Of a stretch of DNA of 64,000 nt, positions 10,112 to 19,083 are shown piece after piece; position 1 is the first letter of the stretch; each line of letters opens with the position of its first letter. The notes beneath the pieces were generated by a model. The model ran no database searches and was not told the DNA's origin. It was given only the letters and a program-made list of their open reading frames with translations. Position numbers and translations under genes: made by a program. This DNA comes from Timema cristinae (lineage: Eukaryota > Arthropoda > Insecta > Phasmatodea > Timematidae), in NCBI GenBank assembly GCA_039000515.1, contig JBCFYV010009882.1, forward strand, positions 53,619,846 through 53,683,845, in the 5' to 3' direction.

Positions 10112-13100
10112 TTCGCTCAGCCCTGAAAACGCAGGCTAGTGGCCAGTGTGGAAGGGTTAAGATACCCTCCTCTGTGCAGTGCGGGAGGATCTGTGATGTT
10201 GTCTGGTGTCCCGAAAGACGTGCGCCGACTGCGAGGTATTGTTTCGCAGCCGGTCTCGATTTACGGCCTACTGTGGCTTTGTTGGCACCGTTAGGTATCC
10301 ACCACAGAAATTACCACCGAAACGTCCCTTCCGAGTTTAGTCTAGTGTGTGTGTTCGGGTAAACCTGTCTCCTGTACAATCACAGACAGACAGACAAAAG
10401 GCATGCTCCGATGCTTCCAGAAGGGGAGCACGAGAGCAAGTTCCAACACGTACCGACCAATTGGTCACACCGTGTGGTTCGCAAAAATTAAAAAACGGGT
10501 TGTCGCGTTTCGCGAAGTTCTGAAACAAAGAAACAGAGATTACATAATATTAGTAATATTGGGGGTGAAAAAGGGGGGATATGAAATTGAGAAACCGACT
10601 AAGGGTTTTTAGAGTTACGTGCGGAGACACTACTCTATGGGGGGCTGGGTGAGAGCCTCCCAAACCACTGTTGACACATCTCGCTTATCCGAGTAGGGCT
10701 TTGGGGCGTCTATGACACCCACCAGGGTTGATGACGTAGTTCCCAAGCCCCTGGATAAGAGGATTGGTGGCACCGGGAAGTCTGGCGTAGAAGGACTGCG
10801 CCAGTTTCCGGAAGTGGTCCTTGATGGTAGGCATATCCAGGTCGCGATGAAGAGTCTCATTCCGGACATACCAAGGTGCACCCACAATGATTCTCAGACA
10901 TACGCTCTGGAACGCCTGCATCCTCCTCATATACGTGTCCGCCAGGTGACCCCAAGCGGGACACGCATAGTCGAGGATCGGCCTGAGCAGCTGCTTGTAC
11001 AGCGTCAGACCGTTCCTTGTAGACAGGGCGCTACGCCTGTTAAGCAGTGGGCCTAGGACTCCCAGCCTTTGCCTCGCCTTGTTGAGTCTTTCGTTGCAGT
11101 GTAGTCTCCAGGTCAGTTGTGTGTCCAGCGTAAGTCCCAGGTACTTAACACTGTCCGCCCATCTGATCTGTTCTCCGAACAGCTGGAGTGGGGCCGGCCT
11201 GTAGTACTTTCTTTTCCATGTGAAGAGCATTGCAGTGCTCTTCTCCACGTTAATACTTGTTCTCCAGGTAGTCAGCCACCCCTCCAACTGCGTCAGGTGC
11301 GTCTGGAGTCGCCTCTCCACCAGCTGCCATCGCCACGACTCCGCTACTAGAGCCGTGTCGTCCGCATACAGAGCCAGCTCGGTGCCTGGGGATTTTGGAA
11401 TGTCGTTCACATAGAGACTGAAGAGCAGCGGGCCCACCATGGAACCCTGCGGCACTCCAGCCCGGATGCTTCTGACTTGGGAGGTGGCGTTCCCAAAGGT
11501 AGTGGAAAAGGTGCGATGGGAAAGATAAGATTGAACAACCTTAACTAGGTAGAAGGGCAGGTTCAGGGAGAGGAGTTTGAAAAGGAGAGCCTCGTGCCAA
11601 ACACGGTCGAAGGCCTTTGCCACGTCAAGAAAGACAGCACCAGTCAGCCTGTTGATGTTGAAGTTCCTCGTGACCTGTTCCACGAGCCGGACAAGTTGAT
11701 GAGACGTAGCGTGTCCCGCCCGAAAGCCGAACTGCTCGTCCACCAAGATGCCCCCCTCGCGAACATGTCGGGTCAGTCTCGTCAGTATTAGTCTCTCGAA
11801 CAGTTTGCCCAGACAGTCGAGCAAGCTGATCGGTTGGTAGGACGAAGCTAGGGCAGGGTCCTTACCCGCTTTATGAAAACAGAGGACGTTGGCATGCTTC
11901 CAGAGCTCGGGGAAGTGACTCAGGAACAGGACGGCGTTGAATAACTCCACAAGGAAGTTAATCGCCTCCAAGGGCAGCTTTCTGAAGACCGCGTTACTGA
12001 TACCGTCGGATCCGGGGGCCTTGTTTTGTCTTAGAGCGGCTATCGCCCGAGACATTTCTGTCACCTCCGTGGGTTCGGGTTCATCTAAGGGTCTGTACGA
12101 GACCGCACTGATGACCTGCGCCACGTGCGCAACGTGCACCGGGTCTGACGGGTTGTCAGTCGGTACAAATTGCGCCTCTAAGTGCTCAGCGAGAGCATCG
12201 GCCTTCTCCTGGTCGGAGTTGGCCACCCCGTTGCGACTCACAATAGGCGGCCTTGGTGCGGGGACCCGAATCAAGTTCCTCGTCATTTGCCACAAGGACC
12301 TGTCCTGCACGCACAGGCTCTCAATCTTGTCCTCCCAGACACTGTTCCGGTATTCTCGGACCATCTCCCGAACAGCATGGACTTTGCGGCTCCAGTTGGC
12401 CTTGTCTACCGGGTCCCTCGAGATTTGCTAAACCTTCCTCAGCCGATTTTTCTCCCGGACGTGCCTGAGGATAGGATCGGGCAAAGAAGCCTGTGGCGCC
12501 CTTTTAGGACGGTGCCTCGGCGTCGAAGCTTCGAGCGACCCCTTGATGGCGGAAGTTATGAACTCCGCACCGCGATCGATTTCTGCTGCTGTTCGAAAGG
12601 TAGGGGCGGGTCCCAACCTCTCTCTCAACACATTCGTAAACCTGTCCCAGTCAGTGCGCTTTAGGTCGGGTTTTTCGGGGGGGGGGGGTCTATGAAGGAC
12701 ACCGCGCGTCCCAGGTTCACGAGAACGGGGTTGTGATCCGAGTCTAGCTCAGCTAGAGACTTCAGCACTAAACGCCTTCTGGGCCTCTAATTTTGAAACG
12801 TGCGAGTAGCGATTCGCTAGCGTATTTCTCTCATCTCGCACACAATCTCGCAAACCCCTAATTTTGAAACTTCTGCGCTGCGAAAACTGACGTCACACGA
12901 TCGAATAGCGAGCGGATTCTACTCGCCAGCCTCACACCGTGCGAGACAGGCCTTGTATATCGAATAGGCAATAAAATAACAAAATGGATGCCATCCCCCT
13001 CTTCGGTTGCAGCTTTCTGAGAGTGATTTTGTTGAAACAAACCTATCACTGTACAAAATAGGTTTACAGAAGAAAAGAATATGATTGCTTTGTACACTTT

Positions 13101-13171
13101 ATGCAATCCTTCAATAAAATATTTGTTTGGTTGAAAACGAAACTATATATTCTAATTTTTTCAATTTCCTC

Positions 13172-13240
13172 AATCGTCAATTTGGGTGAGTCGGTAACGT
13201 GACCGTCTCATGATCTAAGATTCGCGTGTTCAAATCCTTA
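13172..13240 (+). repeat. tRNA-like segment inside the 1.4-kb insertion
   Basis: The order is a box A-like GAGTCGGTAACG, an anticodon-arm-like CGTCTCATGATCT and a box B GTGTTCAAATCC, spaced as in a tRNA. The loop suggests a CAT anticodon. The acceptor stem is not paired, so this is a tRNA-derived promoter relic, not a working tRNA gene. Confidence 0.45.
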
Positions 13241-13497
13241 GAAAAAAATTTTTTTTTAAAAATTTATCAGACTTAAAACTTTAATTTTAAATGATCGTAT
13301 TAGTAAGCATATAATATGTTTTAAATATATTTTATAGAAATACACAAGGTATTTGAGCCTAAGTAGACTAACATAACAGTCATTAAAAATAAATTAAAAA
13401 GGTATTCAATTAAAAAAGCTAGGCCTACATTAATTTTGAAATTTTGTATGTAGGTGATTATTTAAAAATTAAATAATGGGTTTTATGACATAAAATT

Positions 13498-13566
13498 GTA
13501 CACATTTTAAAATAAGGCTTGTACACATTTTAAAATAAGGCTTGTACACATTTTAAAATAAGGCTA
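13498..13566. repeat. Tandem repeat, three copies of a 23-bp unit
   Basis: The unit GTACACATTTTAAAATAAGGC(TT) repeats three times without change, starting at 13498, 13521 and 13544. It lies inside the 1.4-kb insertion. Confidence 0.95.
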
Positions 13567-13702
13567 AGTAAGCTAATTATTATTCGCATAGTAAAATTTT
13601 TAGGGTATATTTATGTTTTAAAAATAGTTGCGAAAATAAAAAAATATATTACTGAATTCTAATTACGAAAACGTGATTTAAATTCAGACAAAAATTAAAA
13701 TA

Positions 13703-13775
13703 TTTTTCCTAGGTTGGGATTGAACTCGTGGGAGTATGAATTCGGGTCAAGCGCGCTACCAAGTGTGCTAAATTA
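13703..13775 (-). repeat. Second tRNA-like segment, inverted relative to the first
   Basis: On the - strand it reads a box A-like TTGGTAGCGCG, then GACCCGAATTC, then a box B GAGTTCAATCCC. It faces the + strand tRNA-like segment at 13172-13240 across about 0.5 kb within the same element. Confidence 0.45.
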
Positions 13776-14783
13776 GATCGTTACTGAGAGGCGGTTTTTA
13801 TTTTACTTATATAACTTTGAGAAAATTTTGAGTTAACACGTTTAGATGTATACAATTGGAAGATGGTTTCCCAATGATACTAAACTAACCGTTGTATATG
13901 ATGTAATCAATACAATAATAATGTTTACTTTCAGTTACGTATCTTGTATAATGACGTGTTGTGGCATACCATCGCCCCAACCCTTTGGTACGTCATGGTT
14001 TTACAGTGTTGTCGGATTGAAAACTCAGTCGCAAGCGAAACAACACTACACCGACTCGCACGACATTAGAAACCTTTCAAAATTAACTCTGTTTCAGTAC
14101 AGCCTGCGATTTGCGAGTTCATAAGTTGCGAGTTAGCTCGCAAGCGAATATTTTCGCAAGTTTCAAAATTAGGGGTCCTGATCCCTCTGGAGACAACGAA
14201 GTCTAGGACGTCCGGGAGATAGCCGGGATTGAAAGGGAAGTGGGTAGGGGTCGGAGGCCCGGCAGCCACCAGGCCGTGTAGATCTATGACGTCGCGGAGC
14301 AATCCGCCACGAGCGCACATAATCCTAGAGCCCCATGACGGGTGCTTAGCGTTGAAGTCACCACCGATTAAAACAGGCGTGGTACCTCGAAGCAGCACCT
14401 CCATGTCAGCCCTCGTAGCCTGGTCGAACCGGTGGTAGGGAGGGAAGTAGATGGAAATGAGACGCACTGTGCCAGTCGAGGTCACCAGTTGGATAGCCGT
14501 TGCTTCCATGTGTTGGAGGGGAGGAAGTGAGACGACGTGGTGGTCAAGGCCCCTTCGGACCAGAACCACCGTCCCACCCCTTCCCACATACCCCGCTCGG
14601 TCACTACGATGGCAGATAAACTCTGCTAACGATAACCTCATTGCGGAGCGCAAGTGGGTTTCTCCCAGCAGCATTACATCGACACGATGCTTTGCCAAGA
14701 AACTTTAAAGCTCAGCCTTCTTCCCCGCGACTCCGTTGGCGTTCCAGAGTGCGACCGTGAGCTCCTTCAGCACTGGTGGTCCT

Positions 14784-17534
14784 CTATTCGGGTGCACTGC
14801 CATGAGAGACCAGGTAGAGGATGATGTGCTCCATGACCAGGTGGCCACGGTTACTCCTCGGAGACTCCTGGACCTTCCTCAAGAGACTCGATGAAAAGTC
14901 CCATGGGTCCAGTCCCGGAATACCCTTGAGTAGCTCAATGCAATTTTTGAGCTTTGCAGCATCATCCTCGGGTGTGGGGGTTACAGGGGTGACAAGGGTG
15001 GGAGTTGGGAGTGGAAGGAAAGGGTTGGAAGGGTGTAGGATGGCAGTGTGGGTTGGGATAGGGAGAGGAGCGGTCTCGGGCGGGCCCTCGACCAAAGGGC
15101 TACCCCTACTGGATTCCACCGGTTCAGGTTTGGTGGCTTCGGCAGGTGCCTCGGCCTGAGGTGGAGGGGTATCTCTCTTTGACAGCACACTGGCGAACGA
15201 TTGTACCAGTGGCTTTGGTGTTGGAGTTGGAGTCACTTTCGCCCTCTGTCCCGCAACGTGCCCCGAGGGCTTCTGGCCTTCACTTAGCCCATCCGTCCTC
15301 CCTTCTTGAGGCTTGGAGACCCGCACATTCCCTGCCGCCCGCAAGGACTTGTACGTGGGACAGCCCCGCCACGCCGAGGAATGAGCTCCTGAGCAGTGCA
15401 GGCACTTCGGGGGAGATCGTCTCTCCTCCGGGCACCCGCCCCTCTCGTGGTCACCGCCACAGAACCCACACCTAGGGTTAGCGCGGCAATCCCTCCGCAC
15501 ATGACCAAACCGGAAACAGTTCTTGCACTGAACCGGGCCGCCTGGAGACTTGTACTTCTCCACCCTGACGCGGAGCCCGCACAGGACTGATATGGAATAC
15601 AGCCTTGCGGTGTGCTCCCCGGGCGTCAGAGAGACAACGAAGTTCGGCAACCGCTGCCTTTCTCCGGTCTTCTGATCCCGCTTCCATTGGGAGAGCATCT
15701 GTGTGATGGATTTCACGGGGAAACCCATCTCCACTAGCTCCTCCTGGATGTCGTCAGGGTTTGTCCGTGTCAGGAGTCCCTTCACCACGACCCTGACCAG
15801 TCGCTCCCGTCCCATCTCATAGGACCAATGCTGGATCCCCAAACTCGGCAAGAACTTCTGGAGGGCGCGGTAATCCTCCTCCGACCCGCACTGGAGGCGC
15901 ACTCGGTCCCCTGGCTGCCTGACCGCCTCCACAGGCTCTCGAACCTTGGACCGGATGGCCCTCGCCAAATTGGAGTAGCCCTCCACATCACACAATATGA
16001 TGGGAGGGATCTTCCCCTTCGCTTTGCCAACCGGCCCAGAGCCACTAGTACCAGGCTGGGGTGAGACACGGCTTGCGTTGTTACCCGCAGGTTTCCGCCG
16101 CTTCCCACCTTTACCCAGCGCTGGCGCACCCTGGCCCGGGCCACCACTCGCCTCGCTCTCATCACCAGAGCTGCCGCCTAAATGGTTAGGGTTGCCCCCC
16201 AGCAGCTTCCTGGTGTTGCCGGCCTTCCCCCTTCGGCGGGGTCTTACGGTCCAAAATCCTTCAGACTCATCATCGGACCCTTGGCTCGACTCATCACGCA
16301 TCAACGGGAGGTCTGGTCCTGAAGACAGTCCCTCCACGTCCACGGACTCGCACGAGTTGTCAACACGCGCGAAGCGTGCGACCCGGTCTTCCGAATCTGA
16401 AGAAAATTCAGCCGGGCGTTTCACACCTACCAACACCCCTTGGCGGGAGGTGCCGGAGTTGACGCGGGTTTTTGAGACCCTTGCGTTAGCGCTTGCGTCG
16501 GTGCCGCTTGCAGCGGTCTTTACTGGCGGAGGACGGCTAGGCTCCCCCTGGTCAGGGCTTGCGTTGGCACCGTTAGGTTTCCACCCATCGTGCTGGCGGG
16601 AGCTTTCGCCATCCTCCCCGGTTTGCGGGCTGTCGGCCCTAAAAAGGGCCTCCAGCACTTTTTGGCCATCAGCGGCACGCTCACCTCCTGTAGTCGGAGG
16701 GGCCCCACTGGGCTCGCCCGCATCGGCATTACTGCCGACGCTTTGAAGGGGGCCAGCACTGTCCTTCAAGCCGAGGCCCGAGGGTGCAGTGCCGGAAGCC
16801 CCGGCGGATCTGCCAGCGGCACGCGCGCCTCCGGTAGCTGGAGAGGCCCCGCTGGCTTCACCTTGGCCATTTGCGCCCACCTCGCCGGTAGTTGCAGAGG
16901 TCACACTGGCCGAGTTGTTGGACCTGAAAAGGGCCGAAACTTCACCCGAGGGTGACACCGACTGGGTGTGGCTACCGGCACGCTCACCTCCAGTAATTTG
17001 AGGGGCCCCGCTACCTCCACCCGCTTGGCTGTGGACTGCGCCCACCTCCCCGGTAAATTGTGGGGTCACGCCAGCCTTGTTGGCCCTAGAAAGGGCCGAT
17101 TTGTTGGCCCTAATAAGGGCCGATTTGTCACCCGGGGGCGACTCTAGCTTACCTCGGCCAGCGGCACGCTCGGCTCCGGGAATTGGAGCGGCCCCGCTGA
17201 CTTCGGCAGCTACCTCAGGCTTGTTGCCCCTCGAAGGGGCAGCTGCCTCTAAAGCTCCCGCCTTCGGGCTTGTGGCGGACCACTTGCCACCCGGCACGAG
17301 CTCCTTCCTGACCGGAGGAGCCTTCAGTCCCCGCGAGCGGAGACTTCCAACTTCCCCAGAAAGGACGGGCAGCACAAGCCTGCCGTTGACGGCGGATCCC
17401 CCGCCGCTCGCCGCTAACTTCTTCTTGCCCGGGGTCGGTCGCTTCCCGGGCCCGGGGTTCTTCCTCGCCTCATCCGGCGGTATTCTCCCGACCCCGACGC
17501 CAACACCTTTCTTCACCTTCAACGCAGGCTCCAT
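14784..17534 (-). CDS. F1 ORF1: 916-aa gag-like protein with three zinc knuckles
   Basis: I chose the ATG at 17534-17532 (MEPALKVKKGVGVGVGR). The open frame extends to 17732, but that part is the 3' UTR of the neighbouring F1 copy. The first 560 residues or so are low complexity: Gly/Ala/Ser/Pro-rich with diverged repeats of the type SGAPPTTGGERAA, interspersed with ALFRADS/LIRANKS-type words. A structured PRE_C2HC-like region follows (RERLVRVVVKGLLTRTN), then CKNCFRFGHVRRDC, CGFCGGDHERGGC and CLHCSGAHSSAWRGC. The C-terminus (FSSSLLRKVQESPRSNRG) matches the helical end of the F2 gag. It is much longer than F2 gag (about 390 aa from its conserved part), mainly through the repeat domain. The frame is intact. 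The likely role is binding and packaging element RNA. Confidence 0.88.
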   Translation of the reverse strand: MEPALKVKKGVGVGVGRIPPDEARKNPGPGKRPTPGKKKLAASGGGSAVNGRLVLPVLSGEVGSLRSRGLKAPPVRKELVPGGKWSATSPKAGALEAAAPSRGNKPEVAAEVSGAAPIPGAERAAGRGKLESPPGDKSALIRANKSALSRANKAGVTPQFTGEVGAVHSQAGGGSGAPQITGGERAGSHTQSVSPSGEVSALFRSNNSASVTSATTGEVGANGQGEASGASPATGGARAAGRSAGASGTAPSGLGLKDSAGPLQSVGSNADAGEPSGAPPTTGGERAADGQKVLEALFRADSPQTGEDGESSRQHDGWKPNGANASPDQGEPSRPPPVKTAASGTDASANARVSKTRVNSGTSRQGVLVGVKRPAEFSSDSEDRVARFARVDNSCESVDVEGLSSGPDLPLMRDESSQGSDDESEGFWTVRPRRRGKAGNTRKLLGGNPNHLGGSSGDESEASGGPGQGAPALGKGGKRRKPAGNNASRVSPQPGTSGSGPVGKAKGKIPPIILCDVEGYSNLARAIRSKVREPVEAVRQPGDRVRLQCGSEEDYRALQKFLPSLGIQHWSYEMGRERLVRVVVKGLLTRTNPDDIQEELVEMGFPVKSITQMLSQWKRDQKTGERQRLPNFVVSLTPGEHTARLYSISVLCGLRVRVEKYKSPGGPVQCKNCFRFGHVRRDCRANPRCGFCGGDHERGGCPEERRSPPKCLHCSGAHSSAWRGCPTYKSLRAAGNVRVSKPQEGRTDGLSEGQKPSGHVAGQRAKVTPTPTPKPLVQSFASVLSKRDTPPPQAEAPAEATKPEPVESSRGSPLVEGPPETAPLPIPTHTAILHPSNPFLPLPTPTLVTPVTPTPEDDAAKLKNCIELLKGIPGLDPWDFSSSLLRKVQESPRSNRGHLVMEHIILYLVSHGSAPE

Positions 17535-17670
17535 CCGAAGACACGATCCGTAGAATAGCAGACGCCAAAGATGCTCAGAAAGCCAGGAACACGTAAGGGA
17601 GGCAGGACGACACCTTGCACTCCCATCGACCCCACCAGGGTCGATGACGTAAGGGAGTTTTACACACAGA
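17535..17670 (-). promoter_or_regulatory. F1 5' UTR, presumed internal promoter region
   Basis: This is the segment between the GTCT-rich tail of the upstream F1 copy and the gag ATG. LINEs of this type carry their promoter here. No TATA box is visible. It contains a 21-bp stretch (17631-17651) identical to 18000-18020 in the ORF2 3' end of the neighbouring copy. Confidence 0.4.
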
Positions 17671-18934
17671 CACACAGACAAAGGCATGCTCCGATGCTTC
17701 CAGAAGGGGAGCACGAGAGCAAGTTCCAACACGTACCGACCAATTGGTCACACCGTGTGGTTCGCAAAAATTTAAAAACGGGTTGTCGCGTTTCGCGAAG
17801 TTCTGAAACAAAGAAACAGAGATTACATAATATTAGTAATATTGGGGTAAAAAAGGGGGGTAAGAAATTGAGAAACCGACTAAGGGTTTTTTAGAGTTAC
17901 GTGCGGAGACACTACTCTATGGGGGGCTGGGTGAGAGCCTCCCAAACCACTGTTGACACATCTCGCTTATCTGAGCAGGGCTTTGGGACGTCGATGGCAC
18001 CCACCAGGGTCGATGACGTAGTTCCCAAGCCCCTGGATAAGAGGATTGGTGGCACCGGGAAGTCTGGCATAGAAAGACTGCGCCAGTTTCCAGAAGTGGT
18101 CCTTGATGGTAGGCATATCCAGGTCACGATGAAGAGTCTCATTCCGGACATACCAAGGTGCGCCCACAATGATTCTCAGACATACGCTCTGGAACGCCTG
18201 CATCCTCCTCATATACGTGTCCGCCAGGTGACCCCAAGCGGGACACGCATAGTCGAGGATCGGCCTGAGCAGCTGCTTGTACAGCGTCAGACCGTTCCTT
18301 GTAGACAGGGCGCTACGCCTGTTAAGCAGTGGGCCTAGGACTCCCAGCCTTTGCCTCGCCTTGTTGAGTCTCTCGTTGCAGTGTCGTCTCCAGGTCAGTT
18401 TTGTGTCCAGCGTAAGTCCCAGGTACTTAACACTGTCCGCCCATCTGATCTGTTCTCCGAACAGCCGGAGTGGAGCCGGCCTGTAGTACTTTCTTTTCCA
18501 TGTGAAGAGCATTGCGGTGCTCTTCTCCACGTTAATACTTGTTCTCCAGGTTGTCAGCCACACCTCCAACTGCGTCAGGTGCGTCTGGAGTCGCCTCTCC
18601 ACCAGCTGCCCTCGCCACGACTCCGCTACTAGAGCCGTGTCGTCCGCATACAGAGCCAACTCGGTGCCTGGGGATTTTGGAATGTCGTTCACATAGAGAC
18701 TGAAGAGCAGCGGGCCCACCATGGAACCCTGCGGCACTCCAGCCCGGATGCTTCTGACTTGGGAGGTGGCGTTCCCAAAGGTAGTGGAAAAGGTGCGATG
18801 GGAAAGATAAGATTGAACAACCTTAACTAGGTAGAAGGGCAGGTTCAGGGAGAGGAGTTTGAAAAGGAGACCCTCGTGCCAAACACGGTCGAAGGCCTTT
18901 GCCACGTCAAGAAAGACAGCACCAGTCAGCCTGT
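17670..18934 (-). pseudogene. F1 LINE 3' fragment: RT C-terminal half plus 3' UTR
   Basis: This 5'-truncated F1 copy begins inside the palm A box (LTGAVFLDVAKAFDR) at 18934. It stays open through GVPQGSMVGPLL and YADDTALVAES to a stop at 17967, followed by the 3' UTR to about 17670. It differs from 10685-11630 at only a few positions, so the two are recent copies. It lies head to tail upstream of the full-length copy, giving that copy directly repeated flanks of about 1.25 kb. Confidence 0.9.
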
Positions 18935-19083
18935 TGGAGTTTTATTTGGCGCTGACTACAGTGGAGAAAGACTCACGGACGGCTTAGAGAACATGGACGG
19001 TGGGGCAGTCCAGACAGTAGGAAGGGTGGTTGGAGTGGCCGGTGAAAGTGCGGAGGAAAGATAAAAGGGCCGACTGAACAGTG
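18935..19083. other. Junction segment between F1 and a diverged F2 copy
   Basis: No recognisable coding. The F1 fragment (-) and F2 fragment (+) meet head to head here. It may be part of the F2 gag too decayed to align. Confidence 0.4.

Larger units (their letters stand above)
5941..10360 (-). mobile_element. F2 Jockey-clade LINE, near full length
   Basis: In element order it holds a 5' UTR (about 10360-10112), ORF1 gag (10111-8744), ORF2 endonuclease-RT (8751-6064) and a 3' region with A-rich runs (about 6063-5941). ORF1 and ORF2 overlap by 8 bp. The 5' end lies almost directly against the 3' end of an F1 copy at about 10370. No target-site duplication was identified. Two frameshifts in ORF2 and one stop near the gag N-terminus make it inactive as read, though both frameshifts are single-base and one is in a homopolymer. 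Confidence 0.85.
12791..14174. mobile_element. 1.4-kb insertion with GCGA-rich inverted ends inside F1 ORF2
   Basis: Its left end CTCTAATTTTGAAAC (12786-12800) and right end GTTTCAAAATTAGGGG (about 14159-14174) are inverted copies of one another. Both ends are followed inward by many GCGA/TCGC words. The left terminal motif is repeated at 12856. The element splits the endonuclease domain between VVSRGI and LKSLAELDSDHNP of F1 ORF2, which fixes its borders to within a few bases. No transposase is encoded, so it is nonautonomous. A clean target-site duplication is not visible. Small internal open frames (12858-13106 on -, 13846-14124 on +) match nothing I recognise. Confidence 0.7.
10685..14803 (-). 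pseudogene. F1 ORF2: AP endonuclease plus reverse transcriptase, disrupted
   Basis: The start is the ATG at 14803-14801, overlapping the end of ORF1 by 20 bp. The frame reads LTVALWNANGVAGKK and meets a TAA at 14707-14705, then continues through endonuclease motifs LLGETHL and GGDFNAKHPSWGS to about 14175. The insertion at 12791-14174 breaks it. It resumes with LKSLAELDSDHNPVLVNLG (about 12780-12715), a frame slip at the G run near 12677-12688 (C run in the coding strand), a TAG at 12430-12428, and then a long open RT frame (12364-10685). The RT has NKAPGSDGISN, the palm A box FLDVAKAFDRVWHE, GVPQGSMVGPLL, the YADDTA catalytic box and the C-terminal HRRPKALLG. It lacks RNase H. The open frame at 12364 begins at an internal Met and is not a separate gene. 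Confidence 0.9.
10370..17670 (-). mobile_element. F1 Jockey-clade LINE, full-length copy split by an insertion
   Basis: In element order it has a 5' UTR (about 17670-17535), a large gag ORF1 (17534-14784), ORF2 (14803-10685) and a 3' UTR ending in a short GTCT-rich tail near 10385. A foreign element occupies about 12791-14174. Its 5' UTR starts directly after the 3' tail of another F1 copy (17670-18934), and its 3' end is followed at once by the F2 5' UTR. The nearly identical 3' end of the neighbour suggests recent activity of the family. No flanking target-site duplication was found. Confidence 0.85.

Noticed and set aside
13172..13775. Functional tRNA genes
   Set aside because: Acceptor and D stems do not pair; both are tRNA-derived relics.
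17535..17732. ORF1 of F1 starting at 17732
   Set aside because: The upstream 66 codons are the 3' tail of the neighbouring F1 copy and the 5' UTR. MEPALKVKKG at 17534 is the natural start.
10685..18934. Telomeric array of HeT-A/TART type
   Set aside because: A host gene lies within 20 kb, elements of both orientations are present and no telomere repeat is seen.
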